A DNA stretch of 54,403 nt. Origin: Gammaproteobacteria bacterium. Lineage in GTDB: Bacteria; Pseudomonadota; Gammaproteobacteria; Arenicellales; JAANXG01. Of this stretch, positions 46,459 to 54,403 are shown in pieces. The position numbers were made by a program, and so were the translations under genes. The notes below the pieces were generated by a model that was given only the letters and a program-made list of their open reading frames with translations, was not told the origin of the DNA and searched no databases. Position 1 is the first letter of the stretch, and each line of letters begins with the position of its first letter. Where the stretch lies: the NCBI GenBank assembly GCA_024639325.1, contig JAHEIO010000001.1, forward strand, positions 1 to 54,403, read 5' to 3'.

Positions 46459-48417
46459 TCAGGCAGTCCGGCCCATCTGTTCGAGACTACGTACGTCCAC
46501 CACCACATCGATTGCCTTGCTCAACGACTGTATCTGGTTGTATTGAGTGCTTATACCCTCGCGTACGTGCTCCAGCTCGGCCAGCCTATCCTCCAGTGTG
46601 TCACTGGCCGTATGGATTCGCTTGATGCTTTCGAGTCGACGCCGCAGCTGAACCTGGTGCTCCCTGACCTGTGACTCCATAGGCGACATCATCGTCCGCA
46701 GCCAGTCGTCAGCGTCGCGGTTGGCCCGTTCAAACGTATGTTTTATCTTGGCGACAACGGAATCGTAGAAGCGCCGCGTCAACACCATTTGTTCTGTCAT
46801 AACCATTGACAATCCTCTGATGAAATGGTCGTGGCGCTCGATCAGGCGCTTGATCTCCCTCTGGTACTTGTTGACCGAGAAACGCCTCGGTCTGATATTG
46901 GCCAAACTGTGCTCCTGCTGGAATTTGCGATAGACACCCTCCATCAGTTCCTGGATTTCCGTACCTTGTGCAGCGGCTTCGTCCAGGGTTTCAGTGACAT
47001 TCGAGAAAAACCGGACCATCGACGTCCTCAATCCGCCTGTTGTCAGGCTGATGGACATGTCCTTCTTGTTTTCGGCAATAAGTAGCTCCAGCTTTTGCAG
47101 ACTGAGAGACTCGTAGAGTTTCGCGGTCTGCCTGGCGAAAATCGAGCGTGTAACCTGGAAACGCTGCAGGTTGCGCTCCAGATGATTCTTGTCGCTCCTG
47201 ACCTTGTGCATCATGTCTTCGACGACTTCTATATTTTTGTGGCTTAGCTGTTGTAAATCCGAGATATGTTCGGTGACGTCGTCCAGGCGCTGTTTATTGA
47301 TCGCCGATACGGTGTCTACGATGTCTTTGAGCTCCCCGCGGACGTTTCCGCTCACTATCTCACGCCTGGCTGGGATTAGAACATTGGCCAAGGCATCTTC
47401 GAATTCGCTGATGCGGCTGCTGATGGTGGTCTTTTCATCCCTCCTGATTTTTCCCAGCAGCGCTTTCTGGGCTGAAAGGGGGTATATCCGGGATGGGTCG
47501 ACACCGAGCGTATGTGCCGTGCTCTGAATCTGCCTGTCGAGCTCGTTTTCCACTTCAAAACCATCCTTGAGCTCATCCCACAATACGTCGATCTTGTTGA
47601 GAACGACGAGCTGACCTTTGTTGTTGCCATTGATATTGATATGATCCCGCCACAACGCCATGTCTGATTTGGTGACGCCCGCGTCCGCCGACAGTATGAA
47701 AACGACGGCGTGGGCGTTGGCCAGCAAACTGAGCGTGAGTTCCGGTTCGGAACCCAGGGCGTTGAGCCCGGGAGTGTCCAGAATGACCAGTCCCTGTTCG
47801 AGAAGAGGATGAGGATAATTCACAATGGCGTGCCGCCATTTTGGTATCTCCACCTCTCCAGATTCCGTGATCTGCATCCCGTCCTCGTGGGCAGTGTCTT
47901 CGGTGACGGGCAAGCCGAGGTCCTCTGCCTCCTGCCGGCTAACCAGTTTGACCTCGGTCAATTGTCTTAGCAGCTCTGCGATTGACTGGGTATTACCGGG
48001 ATCCAGCGGCAGGTTGTCCCATTCCTCCGGGTACTGCTTGTATTCGTGTACCGTGGTTTCCTGGCTGCGTGTTTCGATGGGCAGGAGCTTGAGACAAGGT
48101 TCCCAGTCATCGCGGTAAAGCAATTCGGTGGGACACATGGTGGTTCTACCGGCACCGGATGGCATGACCCGCTGTTCCATGTCACCGAAGAAAATAGCGT
48201 TGATCAGTTCTGATTTTCCGCGGGAAAACTCCGCGACGAAAGCCACGTAGAGCCGGTCGTCGGACAGATTGGAAACGAGCTGCCCGAGGCGCTGATCGAC
48301 ATCATCATTGGCCACGTTCTGCTGGTTTAGCCAACCCTGATAGTCCCTGATGCGCTGTTGAACGACGTGCCGCCAGCTGCTGTAGGCATCCAGTTCGTGT
48401 TCGATTCGCGTAGTCAT
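46459..48417 (-). CDS. bacterial dynamin-like GTPase
   Basis: The 652-residue protein has a dynamin-type GTPase domain (about 55-330) followed by long coiled coils and no evident membrane helix. G1 reads VAEFSRGKSELINAIF, with Ala in place of the usual first Gly (GEFSRGKS). G2 is in RTTMCPTEL, G3 is LDTPGLNA and G4 is LNKIDVLW. The C-terminal half (about 345-650) is helical, as expected for a stalk. Bacterial dynamin-like proteins remodel membranes; the role here is unknown. A good promoter match lies 59 nt upstream. It ends next to ggt in convergent orientation. Confidence 0.88.
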   Translation of the reverse strand: MTTRIEHELDAYSSWRHVVQQRIRDYQGWLNQQNVANDDVDQRLGQLVSNLSDDRLYVAFVAEFSRGKSELINAIFFGDMEQRVMPSGAGRTTMCPTELLYRDDWEPCLKLLPIETRSQETTVHEYKQYPEEWDNLPLDPGNTQSIAELLRQLTEVKLVSRQEAEDLGLPVTEDTAHEDGMQITESGEVEIPKWRHAIVNYPHPLLEQGLVILDTPGLNALGSEPELTLSLLANAHAVVFILSADAGVTKSDMALWRDHININGNNKGQLVVLNKIDVLWDELKDGFEVENELDRQIQSTAHTLGVDPSRIYPLSAQKALLGKIRRDEKTTISSRISEFEDALANVLIPARREIVSGNVRGELKDIVDTVSAINKQRLDDVTEHISDLQQLSHKNIEVVEDMMHKVRSDKNHLERNLQRFQVTRSIFARQTAKLYESLSLQKLELLIAENKKDMSISLTTGGLRTSMVRFFSNVTETLDEAAAQGTEIQELMEGVYRKFQQEHSLANIRPRRFSVNKYQREIKRLIERHDHFIRGLSMVMTEQMVLTRRFYDSVVAKIKHTFERANRDADDWLRTMMSPMESQVREHQVQLRRRLESIKRIHTASDTLEDRLAELEHVREGISTQYNQIQSLSKAIDVVVDVRSLEQMGRTA

Positions 48418-48475
48418 GTGTATCAGGATGTGAACGGCCGGCGCCAGTCAAGGTGTAGATTCGTGGTCTTCTTAA

Positions 48476-48504
48476 TCTATATACCAAGAATTAGGAAATT
48501 GCAA
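48476..48504 (-). promoter_or_regulatory. candidate sigma-70 promoter for the dynamin-like gene
   Basis: On the minus strand TTGCAA (48504-48499) and TATAGA (48481-48476) are separated by 17 nt in an AT-rich segment. Transcription would start near 48469, leaving about 50 nt of leader to the ATG at 48417. This indicates the gene can be expressed apart from mutM. Confidence 0.5.
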
Positions 48505-48630
48505 AAAAGCAACAGACAATCAATAACTTTTCCCCATAGTCTAGAAAATACTTTAAGAACCCGTTCCCAGGTCCGCATTGCTGCTCAGGTTGGCTGTATT
48601 TCGCACCTGGTCAGAGGGACAGGACTCGGA

Positions 48631-49443
48631 TCATCGCTGGCACTGAACGCAATAGTATGTAGAGCGCTGCTGCGTCATCCTGCGCCGGATTGGCCGTGAG
48701 CACGACGGGCAGGGTTCGCCCTCTCTGCCATAGATCTGGAGTGACAACCCGAAGTAACCTGGGTTTCCATCGGCTTTCTGAAAGTCTCGCAGGGTTGTGC
48801 CTCCCGCGTTGATTGCGTTACTCAAGACCCGTTTGACTTCCTCCGCCAGTCGCTGGTAACGCTCTACGCTGATTCTGTTTGCGGATCGCAGGGGATGTAT
48901 GCCGGCCGAAAACAGCGCTTCGTTTGCGTAGATGTTACCGATGCCGCTAACCAACCGGGCGTTCATGAGAAGGTGTTTCACCGGTCCTGGCCGGCGGTAA
49001 GCCGACCGGTGCAGGTACGCGCCGTCGAATTCGTCGCCCAGCGGTTCCGGCCCCAGGTGTCGCAGCAGCCTGTGGTGCAGCGGATGTCGTGACCAAAGTA
49101 TGCATCCGAACCTTCTTGGATCCCGGTAGCGAAGACAAATACCTCCGTCGAACACGATATCGACGTGATCGTGTTGGTGCGGTGGCACATTCTGATTTAG
49201 TATTCGAAGGCTTCCTGACATACCGAGATGGATGATTATGCTGCCGCTGCCGGCAGCCAGCAGGAGATACTTGGCGCGTCGCTCCACGAGTTCAACCTCG
49301 CGACCTTTCACGTAAGAGGCTAACCGAGTCGGGATCCGCCAACGTAAATGGGGATTTCGCACGATGAAGTCCGTAATCCTGCGATCGATTATGTGGGGTG
49401 CGATGCCTCTTCTGGTAATCTCGACTTCGGGGAGTTCGGGCAT
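48631..49443 (-). CDS. mutM: formamidopyrimidine-DNA glycosylase
   Basis: MutM removes 8-oxoguanine and ring-opened purines by base excision with AP-lyase activity. The N-terminal MPELPEVEITRRG supplies the catalytic Pro2 and Glu3. The H2TH region reads NARLVSGIGNIYANEALFSAGIHP, and the zinc finger CPSCSRPIRRRMTQQRSTYYCVQCQ is complete. At 270 residues it is the normal length. A 213-nt gap, AT-rich in part and without a frame I support, separates it from the dynamin-like gene. Confidence 0.98.
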   Translation of the reverse strand: MPELPEVEITRRGIAPHIIDRRITDFIVRNPHLRWRIPTRLASYVKGREVELVERRAKYLLLAAGSGSIIIHLGMSGSLRILNQNVPPHQHDHVDIVFDGGICLRYRDPRRFGCILWSRHPLHHRLLRHLGPEPLGDEFDGAYLHRSAYRRPGPVKHLLMNARLVSGIGNIYANEALFSAGIHPLRSANRISVERYQRLAEEVKRVLSNAINAGGTTLRDFQKADGNPGYFGLSLQIYGREGEPCPSCSRPIRRRMTQQRSTYYCVQCQR

Positions 49444-49511
49444 TTTTTTCGATTGGATTTGAACGCTTGTGTGGCAATAACGAATATCTGACAGGTTGTA
49501 TAGGTCAATTT

Positions 49512-50537
49512 ATGGTTTTTCAAGTAAAACTCTTCAAGAGCGGCAATGAGTTCAGTGTGGATGAATCGGAGACCGTGCTGGACGCGGCTCTCAAGCACGG
49601 GTACGTCATTCCCTACAGTTGCAGGTCTGGAAGTTGCGGAGCATGCAAAGCCAGGATCGTGTCTGGGCGCGTGGACTATGGCGACTACGCGGGCGATACA
49701 CTGACCGATGCGGATCATGCCAAAGGCATAGCGCTGCTTTGCCAGGCCCGGCCGATCGAAGATCTGGTGGTGGATGCACGAGAGGTTGCGGTATCTCAGG
49801 AGATCGAGATCAAAATGCTCCCGTGCCGGGTTTCCCATCTCGAAAAACTCAATCATGACGTGATGCTAATGACACTGAAACTGCCGGCAAACCAACAGTT
49901 TACCTACCTGGCGGGACAATATATCGACATGCTGCTGCGCGACGGCAGACGCCGTAGCTTTTCCCTGGCCAGTGCTCCGCGGGATGGAGGCGAACTCGAA
50001 CTCCACGTGCGCCGGGTCCCGGGCGGGTTCTTTACCAACCAGATTTTCAACACCATGAAGGAAAGGGACCTGCTTCGTTTTCAGGGGCCACTGGGAACTT
50101 TTTTCCTGCGCCAGGATTCGGAAAAGCCGGTGATACTCGTGGCCGGCGGTACCGGATTCGCCCCGATCAAGGCGATAGTTGAAATGGCCATCGAGGAGAA
50201 AAATACGCGTCCCATCCATCTGTTCTGGGGCGTGCGTGCCGAACCGGACCTGTATATGAACGACCTGGCTGGACGATGGTCAGAACGCTACGACCACATC
50301 GAATATACCCCGGTGCTGTCGGAGGTGAATGCGGATTCAGGCTGGACCGGAAAGGTGGGATGGGTGCACGAGGCCGTGGTAGAACAATATCCGGATCTCG
50401 GCGGATATGAGGTTTACATGTCGGGGCCGCCACCGATGATCGAGGCAGGTAGTGCGGCGTTTCTCGAGCACGGTTTGTCGGACCAGTGCCTGTTTTTCGA
50501 TTCCTTCGAGTTTGCGTCCGACGTGCCACAGGGCTGA
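49512..50537 (+). CDS. 2Fe-2S ferredoxin-NAD(P)H reductase fusion (AscD-like)
   Basis: The 341-residue protein joins an N-terminal plant-type 2Fe-2S domain (PYSCRSGSCGACKARI, distal Cys in LLCQARP) to an FNR module with FAD motif RRSFSLASAP and NAD(P) motif LVAGGTGFAPIKAIVE, ending YMSGPPPM. Such proteins are often annotated CDP-6-deoxy-delta-3,4-glucoseen reductase, but no matching sugar genes are nearby, so I call only an electron-transfer reductase. I use ATG 49512 (AGG 7 nt upstream) rather than the longer frame at 49467. It is divergent from mutM and converges on hemY. Confidence 0.9.
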   Translation: MVFQVKLFKSGNEFSVDESETVLDAALKHGYVIPYSCRSGSCGACKARIVSGRVDYGDYAGDTLTDADHAKGIALLCQARPIEDLVVDAREVAVSQEIEIKMLPCRVSHLEKLNHDVMLMTLKLPANQQFTYLAGQYIDMLLRDGRRRSFSLASAPRDGGELELHVRRVPGGFFTNQIFNTMKERDLLRFQGPLGTFFLRQDSEKPVILVAGGTGFAPIKAIVEMAIEEKNTRPIHLFWGVRAEPDLYMNDLAGRWSERYDHIEYTPVLSEVNADSGWTGKVGWVHEAVVEQYPDLGGYEVYMSGPPPMIEAGSAAFLEHGLSDQCLFFDSFEFASDVPQG

Positions 50538-50570
50538 TCTGCAACACGAACCCAGCGGACGAATCAAGCC

Positions 50571-51836
50571 TTACCTCGCCTCGCTGTCCGGCAAAATATC
50601 CGCCTCACCCTCACCGCTGTCCTGATCGTCCGTCATGACCGGCGCAGGCACGGGCGTTACCTCCCGCGGCGTGGCCTGTTCGATTCCGCGTCGATAGAGG
50701 TCCAGCGCCTTCTCCTTCTCATCGAGTTGCTCGAGCAGGTGACCGAGCTCACGGTAGGCCTCAACCGTTCCACCGCAATCGATGCAGGCTTCGAGATATT
50801 CCCTGGCCTTGCCCCACAGCTCGTTGTTTAGCGCTATCTGTGCCAGGCTAAGCATCAGTTCCGGGCTGTCCTTGTGGCCCGCGGCCCATTTTTCCGCATG
50901 TTTGAGCTGCAGCGCAGGCTTTTCGGTCCGGATCCGTCCATACATCCTTACCAGATTCGGGTCCCAGTTGCGTTGGATCGATTTGCGGACGAGCTCTTCC
51001 GCCTGCTGATTTTGACCCTGGTCGATCAGGCGCTGCGCGTACGTGGCGAGCAGCTCAGGATTGTTACGTTCATTCCGGGAAAGCGACCGCCAGGTCTTTT
51101 TTAGCGTATCTTCCTGTGTGGAATCGGTTAGTAAACGGCGGCTCGACAGTTTCTGGAGGCGATCGATCTCTTCTTCCGGCGCCGCTTTCTGTTTGCGAAC
51201 ACCGGGCAATATATTGTGCAGGGTTGGCCAATCCTGCGTTTGTTCGAGAACTTTGACGCTCAAGCCCAGTACCCGTTTATTTCTCGGCGCCCGGATGCGG
51301 AGCCGCTCCAGGGTTTTTCCTGCCTGATCGTACTGGCCAGAGCGATACTTCAGGGTGGCCTCGGTCAGGCCGATCGCAACGGCCTGGTCCGGGTCGCGTT
51401 TCAAAGCCTGGTTCAAATACTCATCGCGCTTCTTGAAGTCACCCCGCCCCTGTGCGGCATGGGCTGCACCGAGGTAGTTCAACGCCGGGGTATCGGTTTC
51501 GTTGACGTAGTTCAATAGCTGGCGTTCGGCTTGTTCCCAGTCACCCTCGATGACCCGCATGATACCCTGTGTCTGCAGTCGCCGCGCCTTGTTATGCTTG
51601 CGCCCCGTGCGCCAGGTGTTCACTGCGCGTGGCGAATGCCATAGCCTGGCCAGGAACCGCACGAGTAAATAAACGATCGCAAAAATCAACAACAGCAGCA
51701 GGAGGAACAAGGCCAGAGACATCTCAATGTTCCAAGGTGGAATGGTGATCAGAACGTAGCCGGGATCATCCATTACCATGGCCACGAAGCCGGCCGCCAG
51801 CGCCAGTGCAATGAAAATTAGAAACAGGGATGTCAT
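50571..51836 (-). CDS. hemY: HemY-type inner-membrane TPR protein
   Basis: HemY (not the protoporphyrinogen oxidase of Gram-positives) is encoded in the hemCDXY operon and its exact role is unclear. The 421-residue protein has two membrane helices (about 3-24 and 38-62), then RLWHSPRAVNTWRTGRKHNKARR and helical TPR repeats with NYLGAAHAAQGRGDFKKRDEYL. A low-complexity acidic tail ends it. Its ATG overlaps the hemX stop by 4 nt. Confidence 0.93.
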   Translation of the reverse strand: MTSLFLIFIALALAAGFVAMVMDDPGYVLITIPPWNIEMSLALFLLLLLLIFAIVYLLVRFLARLWHSPRAVNTWRTGRKHNKARRLQTQGIMRVIEGDWEQAERQLLNYVNETDTPALNYLGAAHAAQGRGDFKKRDEYLNQALKRDPDQAVAIGLTEATLKYRSGQYDQAGKTLERLRIRAPRNKRVLGLSVKVLEQTQDWPTLHNILPGVRKQKAAPEEEIDRLQKLSSRRLLTDSTQEDTLKKTWRSLSRNERNNPELLATYAQRLIDQGQNQQAEELVRKSIQRNWDPNLVRMYGRIRTEKPALQLKHAEKWAAGHKDSPELMLSLAQIALNNELWGKAREYLEACIDCGGTVEAYRELGHLLEQLDEKEKALDLYRRGIEQATPREVTPVPAPVMTDDQDSGEGEADILPDSEAR

Positions 51837-53059
51837 TGCGGCGTCACCTTTGGCTTGATCTCCTGCAGTTTCGCAATGGAGCCGGAAACGTTCGGCCGTT
51901 CGGTGGCTAGAGTTACGCCGGACATCTCATCCAATTCCGCAAGTATGGATTTGACCGATTGCTCTCCGGTATCGAAATAGTCCTTGAGAATTAGTGAGGC
52001 CTGTTCGAGATTGGCCTTGAATGTGTTGGTATCCGCGCGCAACACCGCGATCTGGGCCCCCGACAGCAGCAGGCGCAGGTTTCCGGTGAGGAAATAGCGC
52101 TGTTCGGGCGCCAGGAGCGGTTTCGCGGGTTCCGCGGTGTTCTGGATACGCACCAGGCCCTTGAGATCGTCGAGAATCTCAGAACCCGCCTTCATCCACA
52201 TGTTTTCCTCTTCTGTGCTTTCGGTGTCGCTCTGTTCGCCCGCGCCGGGTCGGGTCGGCTTGTTAACCTGGGGCAGCTGATCAACCGTGGAAATAATACC
52301 GGCCAGTCTGAATGCAAGGCCAGGCAGGTCAACTTGGTCCAGAGACTTGAGTTGGCCAATTTCCTCCGCAATCAGTCGCCTCACCTCGAGCAGCTCGGGA
52401 TTGCCCAGTTCGGCCAGCCGTTTATCGGCATAGTCGAACGCAATGATGCCGGTTGCGATGTCCCCGGCCAGGCTGACACTGTTATTTGCCATGCGCAGCA
52501 ACTGCTCGACTTCCTCCAGTGCCCAGGAGTCGATGCTTCTGTCCATTGATTCATACATCTTGCTGACCGAACCGGTCAGCGCTTCCTGTTGCTTCTGCAG
52601 CGCGTTCACGCTGCTTTCCAGTTCTTCCTTGATCGAGGTGGCCAGGTCATCCTGTCGGGCAACAAGCTTGTCCTGATCCGCGGACAGCCTGTCCTGCTGT
52701 TTCTCAAGTGCACGTATACCCTCCGTGACGCCTCTCAATTCACCGGTCAGGTTGGCGGCGGTAAGTTCCTGCTGGTGCCGGCCCTGTACTTCCTGCCTGT
52801 ACCAAGAGTATGCCGTAGCGATACAGGCGACCAGAGCGAGTACAAGCGCGACGATTCCAATCCCGCGGCCGGGTTTTGCCTCTGCGGGTGGCGGAGCGGG
52901 GGTGCCCGGCTTGGAATCCTCCGTGTTGCTGTCGATTACCGCCTCATCCGTGGGCGCCGAGCCCTCTGCCGTCTCCGATTCGCTGTCCGGCAAAGTGTCT
53001 TTCCCGCCATCCGTTTCATTGACAGCGTCGCTGGCGGCTTTGTCTTTATCTGGATCCAT
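51833..53059 (-). CDS. hemX: HemX-type inner-membrane protein
   Basis: HemX is encoded between hemD and hemY; it was named as a uroporphyrin methyltransferase but its real function is unproven. The 408-residue protein has an acidic disordered N-terminus (1-60), one membrane helix (GIGIVALVLALVACIATAYSW, about 66-86), a coiled coil (about 95-165) and a C-terminal helical domain with SWALEEVEQLLRMANNSVSLAGD. This matches E. coli HemX organisation. The hemD gene ends 115 nt upstream. Confidence 0.93.
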   Translation of the reverse strand: MDPDKDKAASDAVNETDGGKDTLPDSESETAEGSAPTDEAVIDSNTEDSKPGTPAPPPAEAKPGRGIGIVALVLALVACIATAYSWYRQEVQGRHQQELTAANLTGELRGVTEGIRALEKQQDRLSADQDKLVARQDDLATSIKEELESSVNALQKQQEALTGSVSKMYESMDRSIDSWALEEVEQLLRMANNSVSLAGDIATGIIAFDYADKRLAELGNPELLEVRRLIAEEIGQLKSLDQVDLPGLAFRLAGIISTVDQLPQVNKPTRPGAGEQSDTESTEEENMWMKAGSEILDDLKGLVRIQNTAEPAKPLLAPEQRYFLTGNLRLLLSGAQIAVLRADTNTFKANLEQASLILKDYFDTGEQSVKSILAELDEMSGVTLATERPNVSGSIAKLQEIKPKVTPQ

Positions 53060-53174
53060 GGTTTGTTCTTTGCATCAGGTGGATGGTTTGCGTGACTTTA
53101 CCATAGGAGCCGATAAAATCTGAGCGCAAACCGTTGGAATATTCGGTTGAACCGGCAGATCAGCCACGGCCGGG

Positions 53175-53978
53175 CTAGGCGGCGGTCAACTCACCGAGTT
53201 TCTCCAAAATGGCAATGTTTCCGGCGTCACGAGCTGCCGCTACCCCGCCTCTCCAGCCCATTCGCCTGGCCTCCCGGAGCTGCCGGTCCCCGGCTACGAC
53301 GAGCCTCGAATCCATCAGGTTCTCGAGCGAATGCCGTCTGAGCATTTTTATCAGGTTTTCGAGGCCGTAGACGCTGGTGGTTACTATCACGACGGCCTGT
53401 TCGTGGTCGAAAGTCTCCAGTATGGGATCGACGGGCACCGCGGGACAGCGGCGCTCATAGCATTCGACGTATTCCACCTCGGCGCCGCGTTTCCGCAGTG
53501 TGCTGCCTAGAAGTTCCCTGCCACCCGTACCTCTTATGATAAACATGGTTTTGCCTCTGACATTGCCCATTTCCGGTGTCGACAGGAGGGATTCACTGCC
53601 CGGGGGAGGCGGGCATTCCAGAGTGACGCTTTCACCCGCGTGGATAAGTGCCTGCGTGGTCGCAGCACCAATACTCGCTATGCGGATCTTGTCAAGGCTG
53701 ACGCCCGCCAAGCGGGCGCATTGCAGGCCAAACCTTACAGCATAGATACTGATGAAAATAACCCAGTCAGCGGATTTGAGGCCCTGCATCTGTCTTGACA
53801 TAAGATCGGTGAACCGCCGCGAGCCGATCTCGATCGTTGGAAAGATCAACGTCCGGCCGCCCGATTGCTCGATCAAAGCCGCCAGTTCGCCCGCTTGTTC
53901 AAGCGGGCGCGTCACGATGACGCTAAGGCCGTTCAGTCCGGTTTTCGCTGAAGACTTCACGCAGAATGTCTTGCGCAC
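53175..53978 (-). CDS. hemD: uroporphyrinogen-III synthase
   Basis: HemD closes and rearranges hydroxymethylbilane to uroporphyrinogen III. Family strings: LSVIVTRPLEQAGELAALIE, ADWVIFISIYAVRFGLQ, IASIGAATTQALIHAGE and VVIVTTSVYGLENL. The frame has several possible starts: GTG 53978 (used here, 267 residues, 56-nt overlap with hemC), GTG 53960, or a CTG at 53936 that best matches the usual N-terminus (xNGLSVIVTRP). The GTG codons lie inside the hemC coding end, so coupling to hemC is likely. Sequence conservation in this family is low, but the context is decisive. Confidence 0.92.
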   Translation of the reverse strand: MRKTFCVKSSAKTGLNGLSVIVTRPLEQAGELAALIEQSGGRTLIFPTIEIGSRRFTDLMSRQMQGLKSADWVIFISIYAVRFGLQCARLAGVSLDKIRIASIGAATTQALIHAGESVTLECPPPPGSESLLSTPEMGNVRGKTMFIIRGTGGRELLGSTLRKRGAEVEYVECYERRCPAVPVDPILETFDHEQAVVIVTTSVYGLENLIKMLRRHSLENLMDSRLVVAGDRQLREARRMGWRGGVAAARDAGNIAILEKLGELTAA

Positions 53979-54403
53979 CTCGCCTGATCAACTCGTCCGC
54001 GGCCCGTTTACCCAGCCGGATAGGTTCATCCGCTGTGCCCTCGATGCGGGTCCTGATGAGGTGACTTCCGTCGACGCTGCCGACCAGGCCTTCCAGCAGC
54101 ATGCGGTCGCCCGAGATTTGCGCGTATGCGCCTATCGGGACCTGGCAGCCACCTTCAAGTTTTTCGTTCATTGCCCGCTCCGCTTCCACGCACCGCCGGG
54201 TGGGAAGATGATCCAGCGGTTTCAGAAGATCCTGCACCGCGATGTCGCTGCGTCGGGATTCAATTCCGACCGCTCCCTGTCCGACGGCGGGAAGGGACAC
54301 GTCGGTGTTTAGTGCGTGTCGGATCCGGTCTGACAGGTCAAGGCGCTTCAGGCCCGCGGCGGCCAGGATGATGGCATCGAATTCACCTGCGTCGAGTTTG
54401 CTC
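53923..54403 (-). CDS. hemC: porphobilinogen deaminase (hydroxymethylbilane synthase), 3' part only
   Basis: HemC joins four porphobilinogens on a dipyrromethane cofactor. The window holds the last ~160 residues: FDAIILAAAGLKRL, LPAVGQGAVGIE, then AERAMNEKLEGGCQVPIGAYA with the cofactor-binding Cys in EGGCQVP. The stop at 53923 overlaps the hemD reading frame. The 5' part lies beyond the right edge. It leads the hemC-hemD-hemX-hemY operon. Confidence 0.96.
   Translation of the reverse strand, partial: SKLDAGEFDAIILAAAGLKRLDLSDRIRHALNTDVSLPAVGQGAVGIESRRSDIAVQDLLKPLDHLPTRRCVEAERAMNEKLEGGCQVPIGAYAQISGDRMLLEGLVGSVDGSHLIRTRIEGTADEPIRLGKRAADELIRRGAQDILREVFSENRTERP

Overview
The window is a dense, ordinary-looking piece of bacterial chromosome, moderately GC-rich by eye. 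Its gene content and order point to a gammaproteobacterium: pilMNOPQ-aroK-aroB beside a class A PBP, topA-smg-dprA next to def-fmt-rsmB-ntrYX-trkAH, ftsY-ftsE-ftsX-rpoH, rsmD-coaD-ferredoxin, and hemC-hemD-hemX-hemY. I cannot place it more narrowly than a free-living, type IV pilus-bearing gammaproteobacterium, perhaps near Chromatiales. I saw no phage, insertion sequence, CRISPR array, tRNA or rRNA, and no gene-free stretch longer than 300 bases.

Layout. 1-8495 (minus): pilM-N-O-P-Q, aroK, aroB, pyrF and the 5' part of hemE, probably one long transcription unit. 8656-11721 (plus): the class A penicillin-binding protein and a nucleotidyltransferase-like protein. 11755-17068 (minus): a LysM protein, dprA, smg and topA. 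17232-29733 (plus): def, fmt, rsmB, a DUF4390 protein, an NtrY/NtrX-type two-component system, trkA, trkH and an RND/MMPL exporter. 29989-32538 (minus): argG followed by two small overlapping glycosyltransferases. 32668-36802 (plus): a 31-residue membrane protein, a PuuD-like membrane protein, argD, an orphan ABC ATPase translationally coupled to an unknown membrane-anchored protein, and a stand-alone WYL-like protein. 36882-40411 (minus): ftsY-ftsE-ftsX and then rpoH. 40684-46457 (plus): two M16 peptidase-family proteins, rsmD, coaD, a 2[4Fe-4S] ferredoxin and a gamma-glutamyltransferase. 46459-49443 (minus): mutM and a dynamin-like GTPase. 49512-50537 (plus): a flavin/Fe-S oxidoreductase. 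50571-54403 (minus): the 3' part of hemC, then hemD, hemX and hemY.

Most of these genes are housekeeping: haem, shikimate, pyrimidine and arginine synthesis, translation start and formyl-Met processing, division-associated ABC transporter and SRP receptor, base-excision repair, potassium uptake, and the type IV pilus inner-membrane platform with its secretin. The strongest unusual signals are regulatory or sequence-level. A perfect CIRCE operator (9-N9-9) lies in the rpoH leader, implying that HrcA controls sigma-32. The NtrX-like regulator has lost the GAFTGA loop and the Walker B glutamate. aroK and pilM have no ATG, GTG or TTG at the position their conserved N-termini require and appear to start at CTG or ATT. 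A small GCGGGYTAA-ended inverted-repeat motif recurs in intergenic regions. Less understood pieces worth attention are the 31-residue membrane protein with its PuuD-like neighbour, the orphan ABC ATPase with its coupled partner, and the lone WYL-like protein.
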